Positions 22,983 through 35,830 of a stretch of 64,000 bases of DNA are shown here, piece by piece; within the stretch, counting starts at the first letter, position 1, and each line of letters starts with the position of its first letter. The notes beneath the pieces were generated by a model that saw only the letters and a program-made list of their open reading frames with translations, had not been told where the DNA came from and did no database searches. This DNA is from Camelus bactrianus (Eukaryota; Chordata; Mammalia; Artiodactyla; Camelidae). The stretch covers positions 434,001 to 498,000 of the forward strand of contig NW_027413957.1 in NCBI RefSeq assembly GCF_048773025.1, read 5' to 3'. Made by a program: the position numbers and the translations under genes.

Positions 22983-25946
22983 AGTGCCGTTATGAAGTTC
23001 CTGCAGTTTTCACTGTAAAACCGAGTTGTTGCTAGTTATCCCCACATGTGTGTACGGAGTGGTGTTTGCAACTGAAAAGAAACTTTGTTTTCCCAACAAG
23101 GTAGGTGAAGGACGGCTTTCACACACACTTATCTCTCAGAACTGAGCATGTGGAGAGACGTTCGTTCATGTAGCACAAAAGGAACGGGTTGCAAGAGAAT
23201 CTTTTACTCTGGTTTCTCAGTCTGTTTCCTAGTGCCTGTTTGAATTTCCTGCAGTTTTCACTGTAAAACCGAGTTGGAGATTGTACCTACCCTTATATAT
23301 GTATGGAGTGGTAATGCAACAGAAAAGAAAATTTTTTTCCCAAGAAGCTAGGTGAAGGACGGCATTCACACACACTTATCTCTCAGAAATGAACATGTGG
23401 AGAGACGTTCGTTCATCTAGTGCAAAGGGAACGAGTTGTAGGAGAAACTTTTAATGTGGTTTCTCAGTCTTTTTCCTATTGCCGTTTTGATGTTCCTGCA
23501 GTTTTCACTGGAAAACCGTGTTGGAGCTAGTACATCCCCATATATATGTATGGAGTGGAGTTTGCACCTGAACAGAAACTTTGTTTTCCCAACAAACTAG
23601 GTGAAAGACGGCTTTCACACACACTTTTCCCTCAGAACTGAGCATGTGGAGAGACAAACGTTCATCTAGCTCAAAAGGAACGTGTTGCAGGGGATACTTT
23701 TACTCTGGTTTCTCAGTCTGTTTTCTAGTGCCTTTTTGAAGTTCCTGCAGTTTTCACTGTAAAACCGAGTTGGAGATAGTACCTACCCTTATATATGTAT
23801 GGAGTGGGGTTGCAACTGAAAAGAAAATTTTGTTCCCAACCAGCTAGGTGAAGGACGGCTTTCACACACACTTATCTCTCAGAACTGAGCATGTGGAGAG
23901 CCGTTCGTTCATCTAGCACAAAGGGAACGGTTTGAAGGAAAAACTATACTCTGGTTTCCTAGTCTGTTTCCTAGTGCCGGTATGAAGTTCCTGCAGTTTT
24001 AACTGTAAAACCGAGTTGGAGGTAGTAACTCCCTTATATATATATGGATTGGAGTAGCAACTGAAAAGAAACTTTATGTTCCCAACAAGCTAGGTGAAGG
24101 ACGGCTATCACACACACTTAAACCTCAGAACTGAGCATGTGGAGAGACGTTCGTTCATCTAGCACAAAGGGATAGGGTTGCAGGGGGAATTTTTATTCTG
24201 GTTTCTCAGTCTGTTTCCTTCTGCCGTTTTGAAGTTCCTGCAGTTTTAACTGTAAAACCGAGTTGGAGGTAGTAACTCCCTTATATATATATGGTTTGGA
24301 GTAGCAACTGAAAAGAAACTTTATGTTCCCAACAAGCTAGGTGAAGGACGGCTTTCACACACACTTATCACACAGATTGAGTATGTGGAGAGACGTTCGT
24401 TCATCTAGCACAAAGGAAACGGGTTGCAGTAGAAACTATTACTCTGGTTTCGAAGTCTCTTTCCTACTGCCGGTTTGAATCTCCTGCAATTTTCTCTGTA
24501 AAACCGATTTGGAGCTGGTAATTCCCCATATATATGTATGGTGTGGAGATTGCTACTGAAAAGAATCTTTGTGTTGCCAACAAGCTTGTTTAAGGACGGC
24601 TTTCACACACATTTATCCCTCAGTAAGGAGCATGTGGAGAGACGTTCGTTCATCCAGCACAAAGGGAACGGTTTGCAGGAGAAACTTTTACTCTGGTTTC
24701 TGTCTGTTTCCTAGTGCCGGTTTGAAATTCCAGTAGATTTCACTGTAAAATCGAGTTGGTGCTAGTTCTACCCTTATATATGTATGGAGTGCAGTTTGCA
24801 AATGAAAAGAAACTTTGTGTTCCCAACAAGCTAGGTGAAGGACGGCTTTCACACAATCTTATCTCTAAGAACTGAGCATGTGGAAAGACGTTCGTTCCTC
24901 CAGCACAAAGGGAAAGTTTTGCAGGAGAAACATTTACTATGGTTTCTCTATCTGTTTCCTACTGCCGTTTTGAAGTTCCTGCAGTTTTCACTGGAAAACC
25001 GAATTGGAGCTAGTACATCCCCATATATATGTATGGAGTGGAGTTTGCAACTGAAAAGAATCTTTGTGTTCCCAACAAGCTAGGTGAAGGACGGCTTTCA
25101 CACACACTTATCTCTCAGAATTAGAATGTGTAAAGATGTTCGTTCATCTAGCACAAAGGAACGGGTTGCAGGAGAAACTTTTACTGTGGTTTCTCAGTCT
25201 TTTTCCTAGTGCCGTTTGAAGATCCTGCAGTTTTAACTGTAAAACCGAGTTGGAGCTAGTAACTCCCATATGTATGTATTGGATGGAGTAGCAACTGAAA
25301 AGAAACTTTATGTTCCCAACAAGCTAGGTGAAGGACTGCTTTCACACACAGATATCACACAGATTGTGCATGTGGAGTGACGTTCGTTCATCTAGCACAT
25401 AGGGAACGGGTTGAAGGAGTAACTTTTACTGTGGTTTCTCAGTCTGTTTCCTAGTGCCGTTTTGAATTTCCTGCAGTTTTCACTTGAAAACAGTGTTGGA
25501 GCTAGTACATCCCCATATATATGTGTGGATTGGAGTTTTCTACTGAAAATAAACTTTGTGTTCCCAACAAGCTAGGTGAAGGACGGCTTTCACACACACA
25601 TATCTCTCAGAACTGAGCATGTGGAGAGACGAACGTTCATCTAGCACAAAGGGAAAGTGTTGCAGTAGATAATTTTACTCTGGTTTCTCTGTCTGCTTTG
25701 TAGTGCCGGTTTGAAATTCCTGCATTTTTCACTGTAAAACCGATTTGGAGATAGTACCTTCCCTTATATATGAATGGAGTGGAGTTGAAAATGAAAGGAA
25801 AATTTTTTCCCAACCAGCTAGTTGAAGGACGGCTTTAACACACACTTATCTCTCAGAACTGAAAGTTTGGAGAGCCGTTCGTTCATCTAGCACAAAGGGA
25901 ACGGGTTGAAGTAGAAACTATACTCTGGTTTCCCAGTCTGTTTCCT
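22983..25946 (+). repeat. HOR unit 8: 12-mer, GTTTTCAC m13 subfamily
   Basis: Converted m6 with ATATATGGTTTGG as in unit 6, and an m8/m12 hybrid. m13 reads GTTTTCAC, shared with units 9, 10 and 13. Private: AGTGCAAAGG in m2 (CpG transition at 23,421) and CTAGCTCAAAAGG in m3. Confidence 0.93.
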
Positions 25947-28910
25947 AGTGCCGTTATGAAGTTCCTGCAGTTTTCACTGTAAAACCGAGTTGTTGCTAGT
26001 TATCCCCACATGTGTGTACGGAGTGGTGTTTGCAACTGAAAAGAAACTTTGTTTTCCCAACAAGGTAGGTGAAGGACGGCTTTCACACACACTTATCTCT
26101 CAGAACTGAGCATGTGGAGAGACGTTCGTTCATGTAGCACAAAAGGAACGGGTTGCAAGAGAATCTTTTACTCTGGTTTCTCAGTCTGTTTCCTAGTGCC
26201 TGTTTGAATTTCCTGCAGTTTTCACTGTAAAACCGAGTTGGAGATTGTACCTACCCTTATATATGTATGGAGTGGTAATGCAACAGAAAAGAAAATTTTT
26301 TTCCCAAGAAGCTAGGTGAAGGACGGCATTCACACACACTTATCTCTCAGAAATGAACATGTGGAGAGACGTTCGTTCATCTAGCGCAAAGGGAACGAGT
26401 TGTAGGAGAAACTTTTAATGTGGTTTCTCAGTCTTTTTCCTATTGCCGTTTTGATGTTCCTGCAGTTTTCACTGGAAAACCGTGTTGGAGCTAGTACATC
26501 CCCATATATATGTATGGAGTGGAGTTTGCACCTGAACAGAAACTTTGTTTTCCCAACAAACTAGGTGAAAGACGGCTTTCACACACACTTTTCCCTCAGA
26601 ACTGAGCATGTGGAGAGACAAACGTTCATCTAGCACAAAAGGAACGTGTTGCAGGGGATACTTTTACTCTGGTTTCTCAGTCTGTTTTCTAGTGCCTTTT
26701 TGAAGTTCCTGCAGTTTTCACTGTAAAACCGAGTTGGAGATAGTACCTACCCTTATATATGTATGGAGTGGGGTTGCAACTGAAAAGAAAATTTTGTTCC
26801 CAACCAGCTAGGTGAAGGACGGCTTTCACACACACTTATCTCTCAGAACTGAGCATGTGGAGAGCCGTTCGTTCATCTAGCACAAAGGGAACGGTTTGAA
26901 GGAAAAACTATACTCTGGTTTCCTAGTCTGTTTCCTAGTGCCGGTATGAAGTTCCTGCAGTTTTAACTGTAAAACCGAGTTGGAGGTAGTAACTCCCTTA
27001 TATATATATGGATTGGAGTAGCAACTGAAAAGAAACTTTATGTTCCCAACAAGCTAGGTGAAGGACGGCTATCACACACACTTAAACCTCAGAACTGAGC
27101 ATGTGGAGAGACGTTCGTTCATCTAGCACAAAGGGATAGGGTTGCAGGGGGAATTTTTATTCTGGTTTCTCAGTCTGTTTCCTTCTGCCGTTTTGAAGTT
27201 CCTGCAGTTTTAACTGTAAAACCGAGTTGGAGGTAGTAACTCCCTTATATATATATGGATTGGAGTAGCAACTGAAAAGAAACTTTATGTTCCCAACAAG
27301 CTAGGTGAAGGACGGCTTTCACACACACTTATCACACAGATTGAGTATGTGGAGAGACGTTCGTTCATCTAGCACAAAGGAAACGGGTTGCAGTAGAAAC
27401 TATTACTCTGGTTTCGAAGTCTCTTTCCTACTGCCGGTTTGAATCTCCTGCAATTTTCTCTGTAAAACCGATTTGGAGCTGGTAATTCCCCATATATATG
27501 TATGGTGTGGAGATTGCTACTGAAAAGAATCTTTGTGTTGCCAACAAGCTTGTTTAAGGACGGCTTTCACACACATTTATCCCTCAGTAAGGAGCATGTG
27601 GAGAGACGTTCGTTCATCCAGCACAAAGGGAACGGTTTGCAGGAGAAACTTTTACTCTGGTTTCTGTCTGTTTCCTAGTGCCGGTTTGAAATTCCAGTAG
27701 ATTTCACTGTAAAATCGAGTTGGTGCTAGTTCTACCCTTATATATGTATGGAGTGCAGTTTGCAAATGAAAAGAAACTTTGTGTTCCCAACAAGCTAGGT
27801 GAAGGACGGCTTTCACACAATCTTATCTCTAAGAACTGAGCATGTGGAAAGACGTTCGTTCCTCCAGCACAAAGGGAAAGTTTTGCAGGAGAAACATTTA
27901 CTATGGTTTCTCTATCTGTTTCCTACTGCCGTTTTGAAGTTCCTGCAGTTTTCACTGGAAAACCGAATTGGAGCTAGTACATCCCCATATATATGTATGG
28001 AGTGGAGTTTGCAACTGAAAAGAATCTTTGTGTTCCCAACAAGCTAGGTGAAGGACGGCTTTCACACACACTTATCTCTCAGAATTAGAATGTGTAAAGA
28101 TGTTCGTTCATCTAGCACAAAGGAACGGGTTGCAGGAGAAACTTTTACTGTGGTTTCTCAGTCTTTTTCCTAGTGCCGTTTGAAGATCCTGCAGTTTTAA
28201 CTGTAAAACCGAGTTGGAGCTAGTAACTCCCATATGTATGTATTGGATGGAGTAGCAACTGAAAAGAAACTTTATGTTCCCAACAAGCTAGGTGAAGGAC
28301 TGCTTTCACACACAGATATCACACAGATTGTGCATGTGGAGTGACGTTCGTTCATCTAGCACATAGGGAACGGGTTGAAGGAGTAACTTTTACTGTGGTT
28401 TCTCAGTCTGTTTCCTAGTGCCGTTTTGAATTTCCTGCAGTTTTCACTTGAAAACAGTGTTGGAGCTAGTACATCCCCATATATATGTGTGGATTGGAGT
28501 TTTCTACTGAAAATAAACTTTGTGTTCCCAACAAGCTAGGTGAAGGACGGCTTTCACACACACATATCTCTCAGAACTGAGCATGTGGAGAGACGAACGT
28601 TCATCTAGCACAAAGGGAAAGTGTTGCAGTAGATAATTTTACTCTGGTTTCTCTGTCTGCTTTGTAGTGCCGGTTTGAAATTCCTGCATTTTTCACTGTA
28701 AAACCGATTTGGAGATAGTACCTTCCCTTATATATGAATGGAGTGGAGTTGAAAATGAAAGGAAAATTTTTTCCCAACCAGCTAGTTGAAGGACGGCTTT
28801 AACACACACTTATCTCTCAGAACTGAAAGTTTGGAGAGCCGTTCGTTCATCTAGCACAAAGGGAACGGGTTGAAGTAGAAACTATACTCTGGTTTCCCAG
28901 TCTGTTTCCT
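25947..28910 (+). repeat. HOR unit 9: 12-mer
   Basis: Converted m6 (TATATATGGATTGG form), m8/m12 hybrid, GTTTTCAC m13. With units 8 and 10 it makes a run of three consecutive 2964 bp units. Confidence 0.93.
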
Positions 28911-31874
28911 AGTGCCGTTATGAAGTTCCTGCAGTTTTCACTGTAAAACCGAGTTGTTGCTAGTTATCCCCACATGTGTGTACGGAGTGGTGTTTGCAAC
29001 TGAAAAGAAACTTTGTTTTCCCAACAAGGTAGGTGAAGGACGGCTTTCACACACACTTATCTCTCAGAACTGAGCATGTGGAGAGACGTTCGTTCATGTA
29101 GCACAAAAGGAACGGGTTGCAAGAGAATCTTTTACTCTGGTTTCTCAGTCTGTTTCCTAGTGCCTGTTTGAATTTCCTGCAGTTTTCACTGTAAAACCGA
29201 GTTGGAGATTGTACCTACCCTTATATATGTATGGAGTGGTAATGCAACAGAAAAGAAAATTTTTTTCCCAAGAAGCTAGGTGAAGGACGGCATTCACACA
29301 CACTTATCTCTCAGAAATGAACATGTGGAGAGACGTTCGTTCATCTAGCGCAAAGGGAACGAGTTGTAGGAGAAACTTTTAATGTGGTTTCTCAGTCTTT
29401 TTCCTATTGCCGTTTTGATGTTCTTGCAGTTTTCACTGGAAAACCGTGTTGGAGCTAGTACATCCCCATATATATGTATGGAGTGGAGTTTGCACCTGAA
29501 CAGAAACTTTGTTTTCCCAACAAACTAGGTGAAAGACGGCTTTCACACACACTTTTCCCTCAGAACTGAGCATGTGGAGAGACAAACGTTCATCTAGCAC
29601 AAAAGGAACGTGTTGCAGGGGATACTTTTACTCTGGTTTCTCAGTCTGTTTTCTAGTGCCTTTTTGAAGTTCCTGCAGTTTTCACTGTAAAACCGAGTTG
29701 GAGATAGTACCTACCCTTATATATGTATGGAGTGGGGTTGCAACTGAAAAGAAAATTTTGTTCCCAACCAGCTAGGTGAAGGACGGCTTTCACACACACT
29801 TATCTCTCAGAACTGAGCATGTGGAGAGCCGTTCGTTCATCTAGCACAAAGGGAACGGTTTGAAGGAAAAACTATACTCTGGTTTCCTAGTCTGTTTCCT
29901 AGTGCCGGTATGAAGTTCCTGCAGTTTTAACTGTAAAACCGAGTTGGAGGTAGTAACTCCCTTATATATATATGGATTGGAGTAGCAACTGAAAAGAAAC
30001 TTTATGTTCCCAACAAGCTAGGTGAAGGACGGCTATCACACACACTTAAACCTCAGAACTGAGCATGCGGAGAGACGTTCGTTCATCTAGCACAAAGGGA
30101 TAGGGTTGCAGGGGGAATTTTTATTCTGGTTTCTCAGTCTGTTTCCTTCTGCCGTTTTGAAGTTCCTGCAGTTTTAACTGTAAAACCGAGTTGGAGGTAG
30201 TAACTCCCTTATATATATATGGATTGGAGTAGCAACTGAAAAGAAACTTTATGTTCCCAACAAGCTAGGTGAAGGACGGCTTTCACACACACTTATCACA
30301 CAGATTGAGTATGTGGAGAGACGTTCGTTCATCTAGCACAAAGGAAACGGGTTGCAGTAGAAACTATTACTCTGGTTTCGAAGTCTCTTTCCTACTGCCG
30401 GTTTGAATCTCCTGCAATTTTCTCTGTAAAACCGATTTGGAGCTGGTAATTCCCCATATATATGTATGGTGTGGAGATTGCTACTGAAAAGAATCTTTGT
30501 GTTGCCAACAAGCTTGTTTAAGGACGGCTTTCACACACATTTATCCCTCAGTAAGGAGCATGTGGAGAGACGTTCGTTCATCCAGCACAAAGGGAACGGT
30601 TTGCAGGAGAAACTTTTACTCTGGTTTCTGTCTGTTTCCTAGTGCCGGTTTGAAATTCCAGTAGATTTCACTGTAAAATCGAGTTGGTGCTAGTTCTACC
30701 CTTATATATGTATGGAGTGCAGTTTGCAAATGAAAAGAAACTTTGTGTTCCCAACAAGCTAGGTGAAGTACGGCTTTCACACAATCTTATCTCTAAGAAC
30801 TGAGCATGTGGAAAGACGTTCGTTCCTCCAGCACAAAGGGAAAGTTTTGCAGGAGAAACATTTACTATGGTTTCTCTATCTGTTTCCTACTGCCGTTTTG
30901 AAGTTCCTGCAGTTTTCACTGGAAAACCGAATTGGAGCTAGTACATCCCCATATATATGTATGGAGTGGAGTTTGCAACTGAAAAGAATCTTTGTGTTCC
31001 CAACAAGCTAGGTGAAGGACGGCTTTCACACACACTTATCTCTCAGAATTAGAATGTGTAAAGATGTTCGTTCATCTAGCACAAAGGAACGGGTTGCAGG
31101 AGAAACTTTTACTGTGGTTTCTCAGTCTTTTTCCTAGTGCCGTTTGAAGATCCTGCAGTTTTAACTGTAAAACCGAGTTGGAGCTAGTAACTCCCATATG
31201 TATGTATTGGATGGAGTAGCAACTGAAAAGAAACTTTATGTTCCCAACAAGCTAGGTGAAGGACTGCTTTCACACACAGATATCACACAGATTGTGCATG
31301 TGGAGTGACGTTCGTTCATCTAGCACATAGGGAACGGGTTGAAGGAGTAACTTTTACTGTGGTTTCTCAGTCTGTTTCCTAGTGCCGTTTTGAATTTCCT
31401 GCAGTTTTCACTTGAAAACAGTGTTGGAGCTAGTACATCCCCATATATATGTGTGGATTGGAGTTTTCTACTGAAAATAAACTTTGTGTTCCCAACAAGC
31501 TAGGTGAAGGACGGCTTTCACACACACATATCTCTCAGAACTGAGCATGTGGAGAGACGAACGTTCATCTAGCACAAAGGGAAAGTGTTGCAGTAGATAA
31601 TTTTACTCTGGTTTCTCTGTCTGCTTTGTAGTGCCGGTTTGAAATTCCTGCATTTTTCACTGTAAAACCGATTTGGAGATAGTACCTTCCCTTATATATG
31701 AATGGAGTGGAGTTGAAAATGAAAGGAAAATTTTTTCCCAACCAGCTAGTTGAAGGACGGCTTTAACACACACTTATCTCTCAGAACTGAAAGTTTGGAG
31801 AGCCGTTCGTTCATCTAGCACAAAGGGAACGGGTTGAAGTAGAAACTATACTCTGGTTTCCCAGTCTGTTTCCT
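28911..31874 (+). repeat. HOR unit 10: 12-mer
   Basis: As unit 9, with private changes GATGTTCTTGCAG in m3 and GTGAAGTACGG in the m8/m12 hybrid. Its m5 carries GAGCATGCGG, like the 16-mers, where units 3, 6, 8 and 9 read GAGCATGTGG. This suggests mosaic exchange with a neighbouring 16-mer. Confidence 0.92.
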
Positions 31875-34800
31875 AGTGCCGTTATGAAGTTCCTGCAGTT
31901 TTCACTGTAAAACCGAGTTGTTGCTAGTTATCCCCACATGTGTGTACGGAGTGGTGTTTGCAACTGAAAAGAAACTTTGTTTTCCCAACAAGGTAGGTGA
32001 AGGACGGCTTTCACACACACTTATCTCTCAGAACTGAGCATGTGGAGAGACGTTCGTTCATGTAGCACAAAAGGAACGGGTTGCAAGAGAATCTTTTACT
32101 CTGGTTTCTCAGTCTGTTTCCTAGTGCCTGTTTGAATTTCCTGCAGTTTTCACTGTAAAACCGAGTTGGAGATTGTACCTACCCTTATATATGTATGGAG
32201 TGGTAATGCAACAGAAAAGAAAATTTTTTTCCCAAGAAGCTAGGTGAAGGACGGCATTCACACACAATTATCTCTCAGAAATGAACATGTGGAGAGACGT
32301 TCGTTCATCTAGCGCAAAGGGAACGAGTTGTAGGAGAAACTTTTAATGTGGTTTCTCAGTCTTTTTCCTATTGCCGTTTTGATGTTCCTGCAGTTTTCAC
32401 TGGAAAACCGTGTTGGAGCTAGTACATCCCCATATATATGTATGGAGTGGAGTTTGCACCTGAACAGAAACTTTGTTTTCCCAACAAACTAGGTGAAAGA
32501 CGGCTTTCACACACACTTTTCCCTCAGAACTGAGCATGTGGAGAGACAAACGTTCATCTAGCACAAAAGGAACGTGTTGCAGGGGATACTTTTACTCTGG
32601 TTTCTCAGTCTGTTTTCTAGTGCCTTTTTGAAGTTCCTGCAGTTTTCACTGTAAAACCGAGTTGGAGATAGTACCTACCCTTATATATGTATGGAGTGGG
32701 GTTGCAACTGAAAAGAAAATTTTGTTCCCAACCAGCTAGGTGAAGGACGGCTTTCACACACACTTATCTCTCAGAACTGAGCATGTGGAGAGCCGTTCGT
32801 TCATCTAGCACAAAGGGAACGGTTTGAAGGAAAAACTATACTCTGGTTTCCTAGTCTGTTTCCTAGTGCCGGTATGAAGTTCCTGCAGTTTTAACTGTAA
32901 AACCGAGTTGGAGGTAGTAACTCCCTTATATATATATGGATTGGAGTAGCAACTGAAAAGAAACTTTATGTTCCCAACAAGCTAGGTGAAGGACGGCTAT
33001 CACACACACTTAAACCTCAGAACTGAGCATGCGGAGAGACGTTCGTTCATCTAGCACAAAGGGATAGGGTTGCAGGGGGAATTTTTATTCTGGTTTCTCA
33101 GTCTGTTTCCTTCTGCCGTTTTGAAGTTCCTGCAGTTATATCTGGAAAACGAAATTGGAGCTAGTACATCCCCATATATATGTATGGAGCGGAGTTCGCA
33201 ACTGAAAAGAAACTTTGTGTTCCGAACAAGATAGCTGAAGGACGGCTTTCACACACACTTATCACACAGATTGAGTATGTGGAGAGACGTTCGTTCATCT
33301 AGCACAAAGGAAACGGGTTGCAGTAGAAACTATTACTCTGGTTTCGAAGTCTCTTTCCTACTGCCGGTTTGAATCTCCTGCAATTTTCTCTGTAAAACCG
33401 ATTTGGAGCTGGTAATTCCCCATATATATGTATGGTGTGGAGATTGCTACTGAAAAGAATCTTTGTGTTGCCAACAAGCTTGTTTAAGGACGGCTTTCAC
33501 ACACATTTATCCCTCAGTAAGGAGCATGTGGAGAGACGTTCGTTCATCCAGCACAAAGGGAACGGTTTGCAGGAGAAACTTTTACTCTGGTTTCTGTCTG
33601 TTTCCTAGTGCCGGTTTGAAATTCCAGTAGATTTCACTGTAAAATCGAGTTGGTGCTAGTTCTACCCTTATATATGTATGGAGTGCAGTTTGCAAATGAA
33701 AAGAAACTTTGTGTTCCCAACAAGCTAGGTGAAGGACGGCTTTCACACACACTTATCTCTCGGAACTGAGCATGTGGAGAGACGTTCGTTCATCTATCAC
33801 AAAGGGAACGGGTTGCAGGAGAAACTTTTAATGTGGTTTCTCAGTCTTTTTCCTATTGCTGTTTTGAATTTCCTGCAGTTTTCATTGGAAAACCGTGTTA
33901 TAGCTAGTACATTCCCATATATATGTATGGAGTGGAGTTTGCACCTGAAAAGAAACTTTGTTTTCCCAACAAACTAGGTGAAAGACGGCTTTCACACACA
34001 CTTATCTCTCAGAACTGAGCATGTGGAGAGACGTATGTTCTTCTAGCACAAAAGGAACGTGTTGCAGGAGATACTTTTACTCTGGTTTCTCAGTCTGTTT
34101 TCTAGTGCCTTTTTGAAGTTCCTGCAGTTTTCACTGTAAAACCGAGTTGGAGATAGTACCTACCCTTATATATGTATGGAGTGGAGGTGCCACTGAAAAG
34201 AAAATTTTGTTCCCAACCAGCTAGGTGAAGGACGGCTTTCACACACACTTATCTCTCAGAACTGAGCATGTGGAGAGACGTTCGTTCATCTAGCACAAAG
34301 GGAACGGATTGAAGGAGAAACTATACTCTGGTTTCCCAGTCTGTTTCCTAGTGCCGGTATGAAGTTCCTGCCGTTTTAACTGTAAAACCGGGTTGGAGCT
34401 AGTAACTCCCTTATATATGTATGGATTGGAATAGCAACTGAAAAGAAACTTTATGTTCCCAACAAGCTAGGTGAAGGACGGCTTTCACACACACTTAACT
34501 CTCAGAACTGAGCATGTGGACAGACGTTCGTTCATCTAGCACAAAGGGATAGGGTTGCAGGAGGAACTTTTGCTCCGGTTTCTCAGTCTGTTTCCTCATG
34601 CTGGTTTGATGTTCCTGCAGTTTTCACTGTAAAACCGAGATGGAAGTATTACCTCCCCTTATATATGTATGGAGATGAGTTTGCAACTGAAAAGAAATTT
34701 TTTTTTCCAAGAAGCTAAGTGAAGGGCGGCTTTCACACAATCTTATCTCTAAGAACTGAGCATGTGGAAAGACGTTCGTTCCTCCAGCACAAAGGGAAAG

Positions 34801-35830
34801 TTTTGCAGGAGAAACATTTACTATGGTTTGTCTATCTGTTTCCTACTGCCGTTTTGAAGTTCCTGCAGTTATCACTGGAAAACCGAATTGGAGCTAGTAC
34901 ATCCCCATATATATGTATGGAGTGGAGTTTGCAACTGAAAAGAATCTTTGTGTTCCCAACAAGCTAGGTGAAGGACGGCTTTCACACACACTTATCTCTC
35001 AGAATTAGAATGTGTAAAGATGTTCGTTCATCTAGCACAAAGGAACGGGTTGCAGGAGAAACTATTTCTCTGTTTTCAAAGTCTGTTTCCTAGTGCCGTT
35101 TGAAGATCCTGCAGTTTTAACTGTAAAACCGAGTTGGAGCTAGTAACTCCCATATGTATGTATTGGATGGAGTAGCAACTGAAAAGAAACTTTATGTTCC
35201 CAACAAGCTAGGTGAAGGACTGCTTTCACACACAGATATCACACAGATTGTGCATGTGGAGTGACGTTCGTTCATCTAGCACATAGGGAACGGGTTGAAG
35301 GAGTAACTTTTACTGTGGTTTCTCAGTCTGTTTCCTAGTGCCGTTTTGAATTTCCTGCAGTTTTCACTTGAAAACAGTGTTGGAGCTAGTACATCCCCAT
35401 ATATATGTGTGGATTGGAGTTTTCTACTGAAAATAAACTTTGTGTTCCCAACAAGCTAGGTGAAGGACGGCTTTCACACACACATATCTCTCAGAACTGA
35501 GCATGTGGAGAGACGAACGTTCATCTAGCACAAAGGGAAAGTGTTGCAGTAGATAATTTTACTCTGGTTTCTCTGTCTGCTTTGTAGTGCCGGTTTGAAA
35601 TTCCTGCATTTTTCACTGTAAAACCGATTTGGAGATAGTACCTTCCCTTATATATGAATGGAGTGGAGTTGAAAATGAAAGGAAAATTTTTTCCCAACCA
35701 GCTAGTTGAAGGACGGCTTTAACACACACTTATCTCTCAGAACTGAAAGTTTGGAGAGCCGTTCGTTCATCTAGCACAAAGGGAACGGGTTGAAGTAGAA
35801 ACTATACTCTGGTTTCCCAGTCTGTTTCCT
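31875..35830 (+). repeat. HOR unit 11: complete 16-mer
   Basis: m1-m16, 3956 bp, original m6. It shares with unit 12 the private CACACAATTATC in m2, TTTTCATTGG in m9, GCTCCGGTTTC in m11 and GGTTTGTCTATC in m12. The end of m13 carries a replaced segment (ACTATTTCTCTG, TTTTCAAAG) found elsewhere only in unit 14. It also has the TCCAAGAAGCTAAGTG m12 centre. Confidence 0.93.
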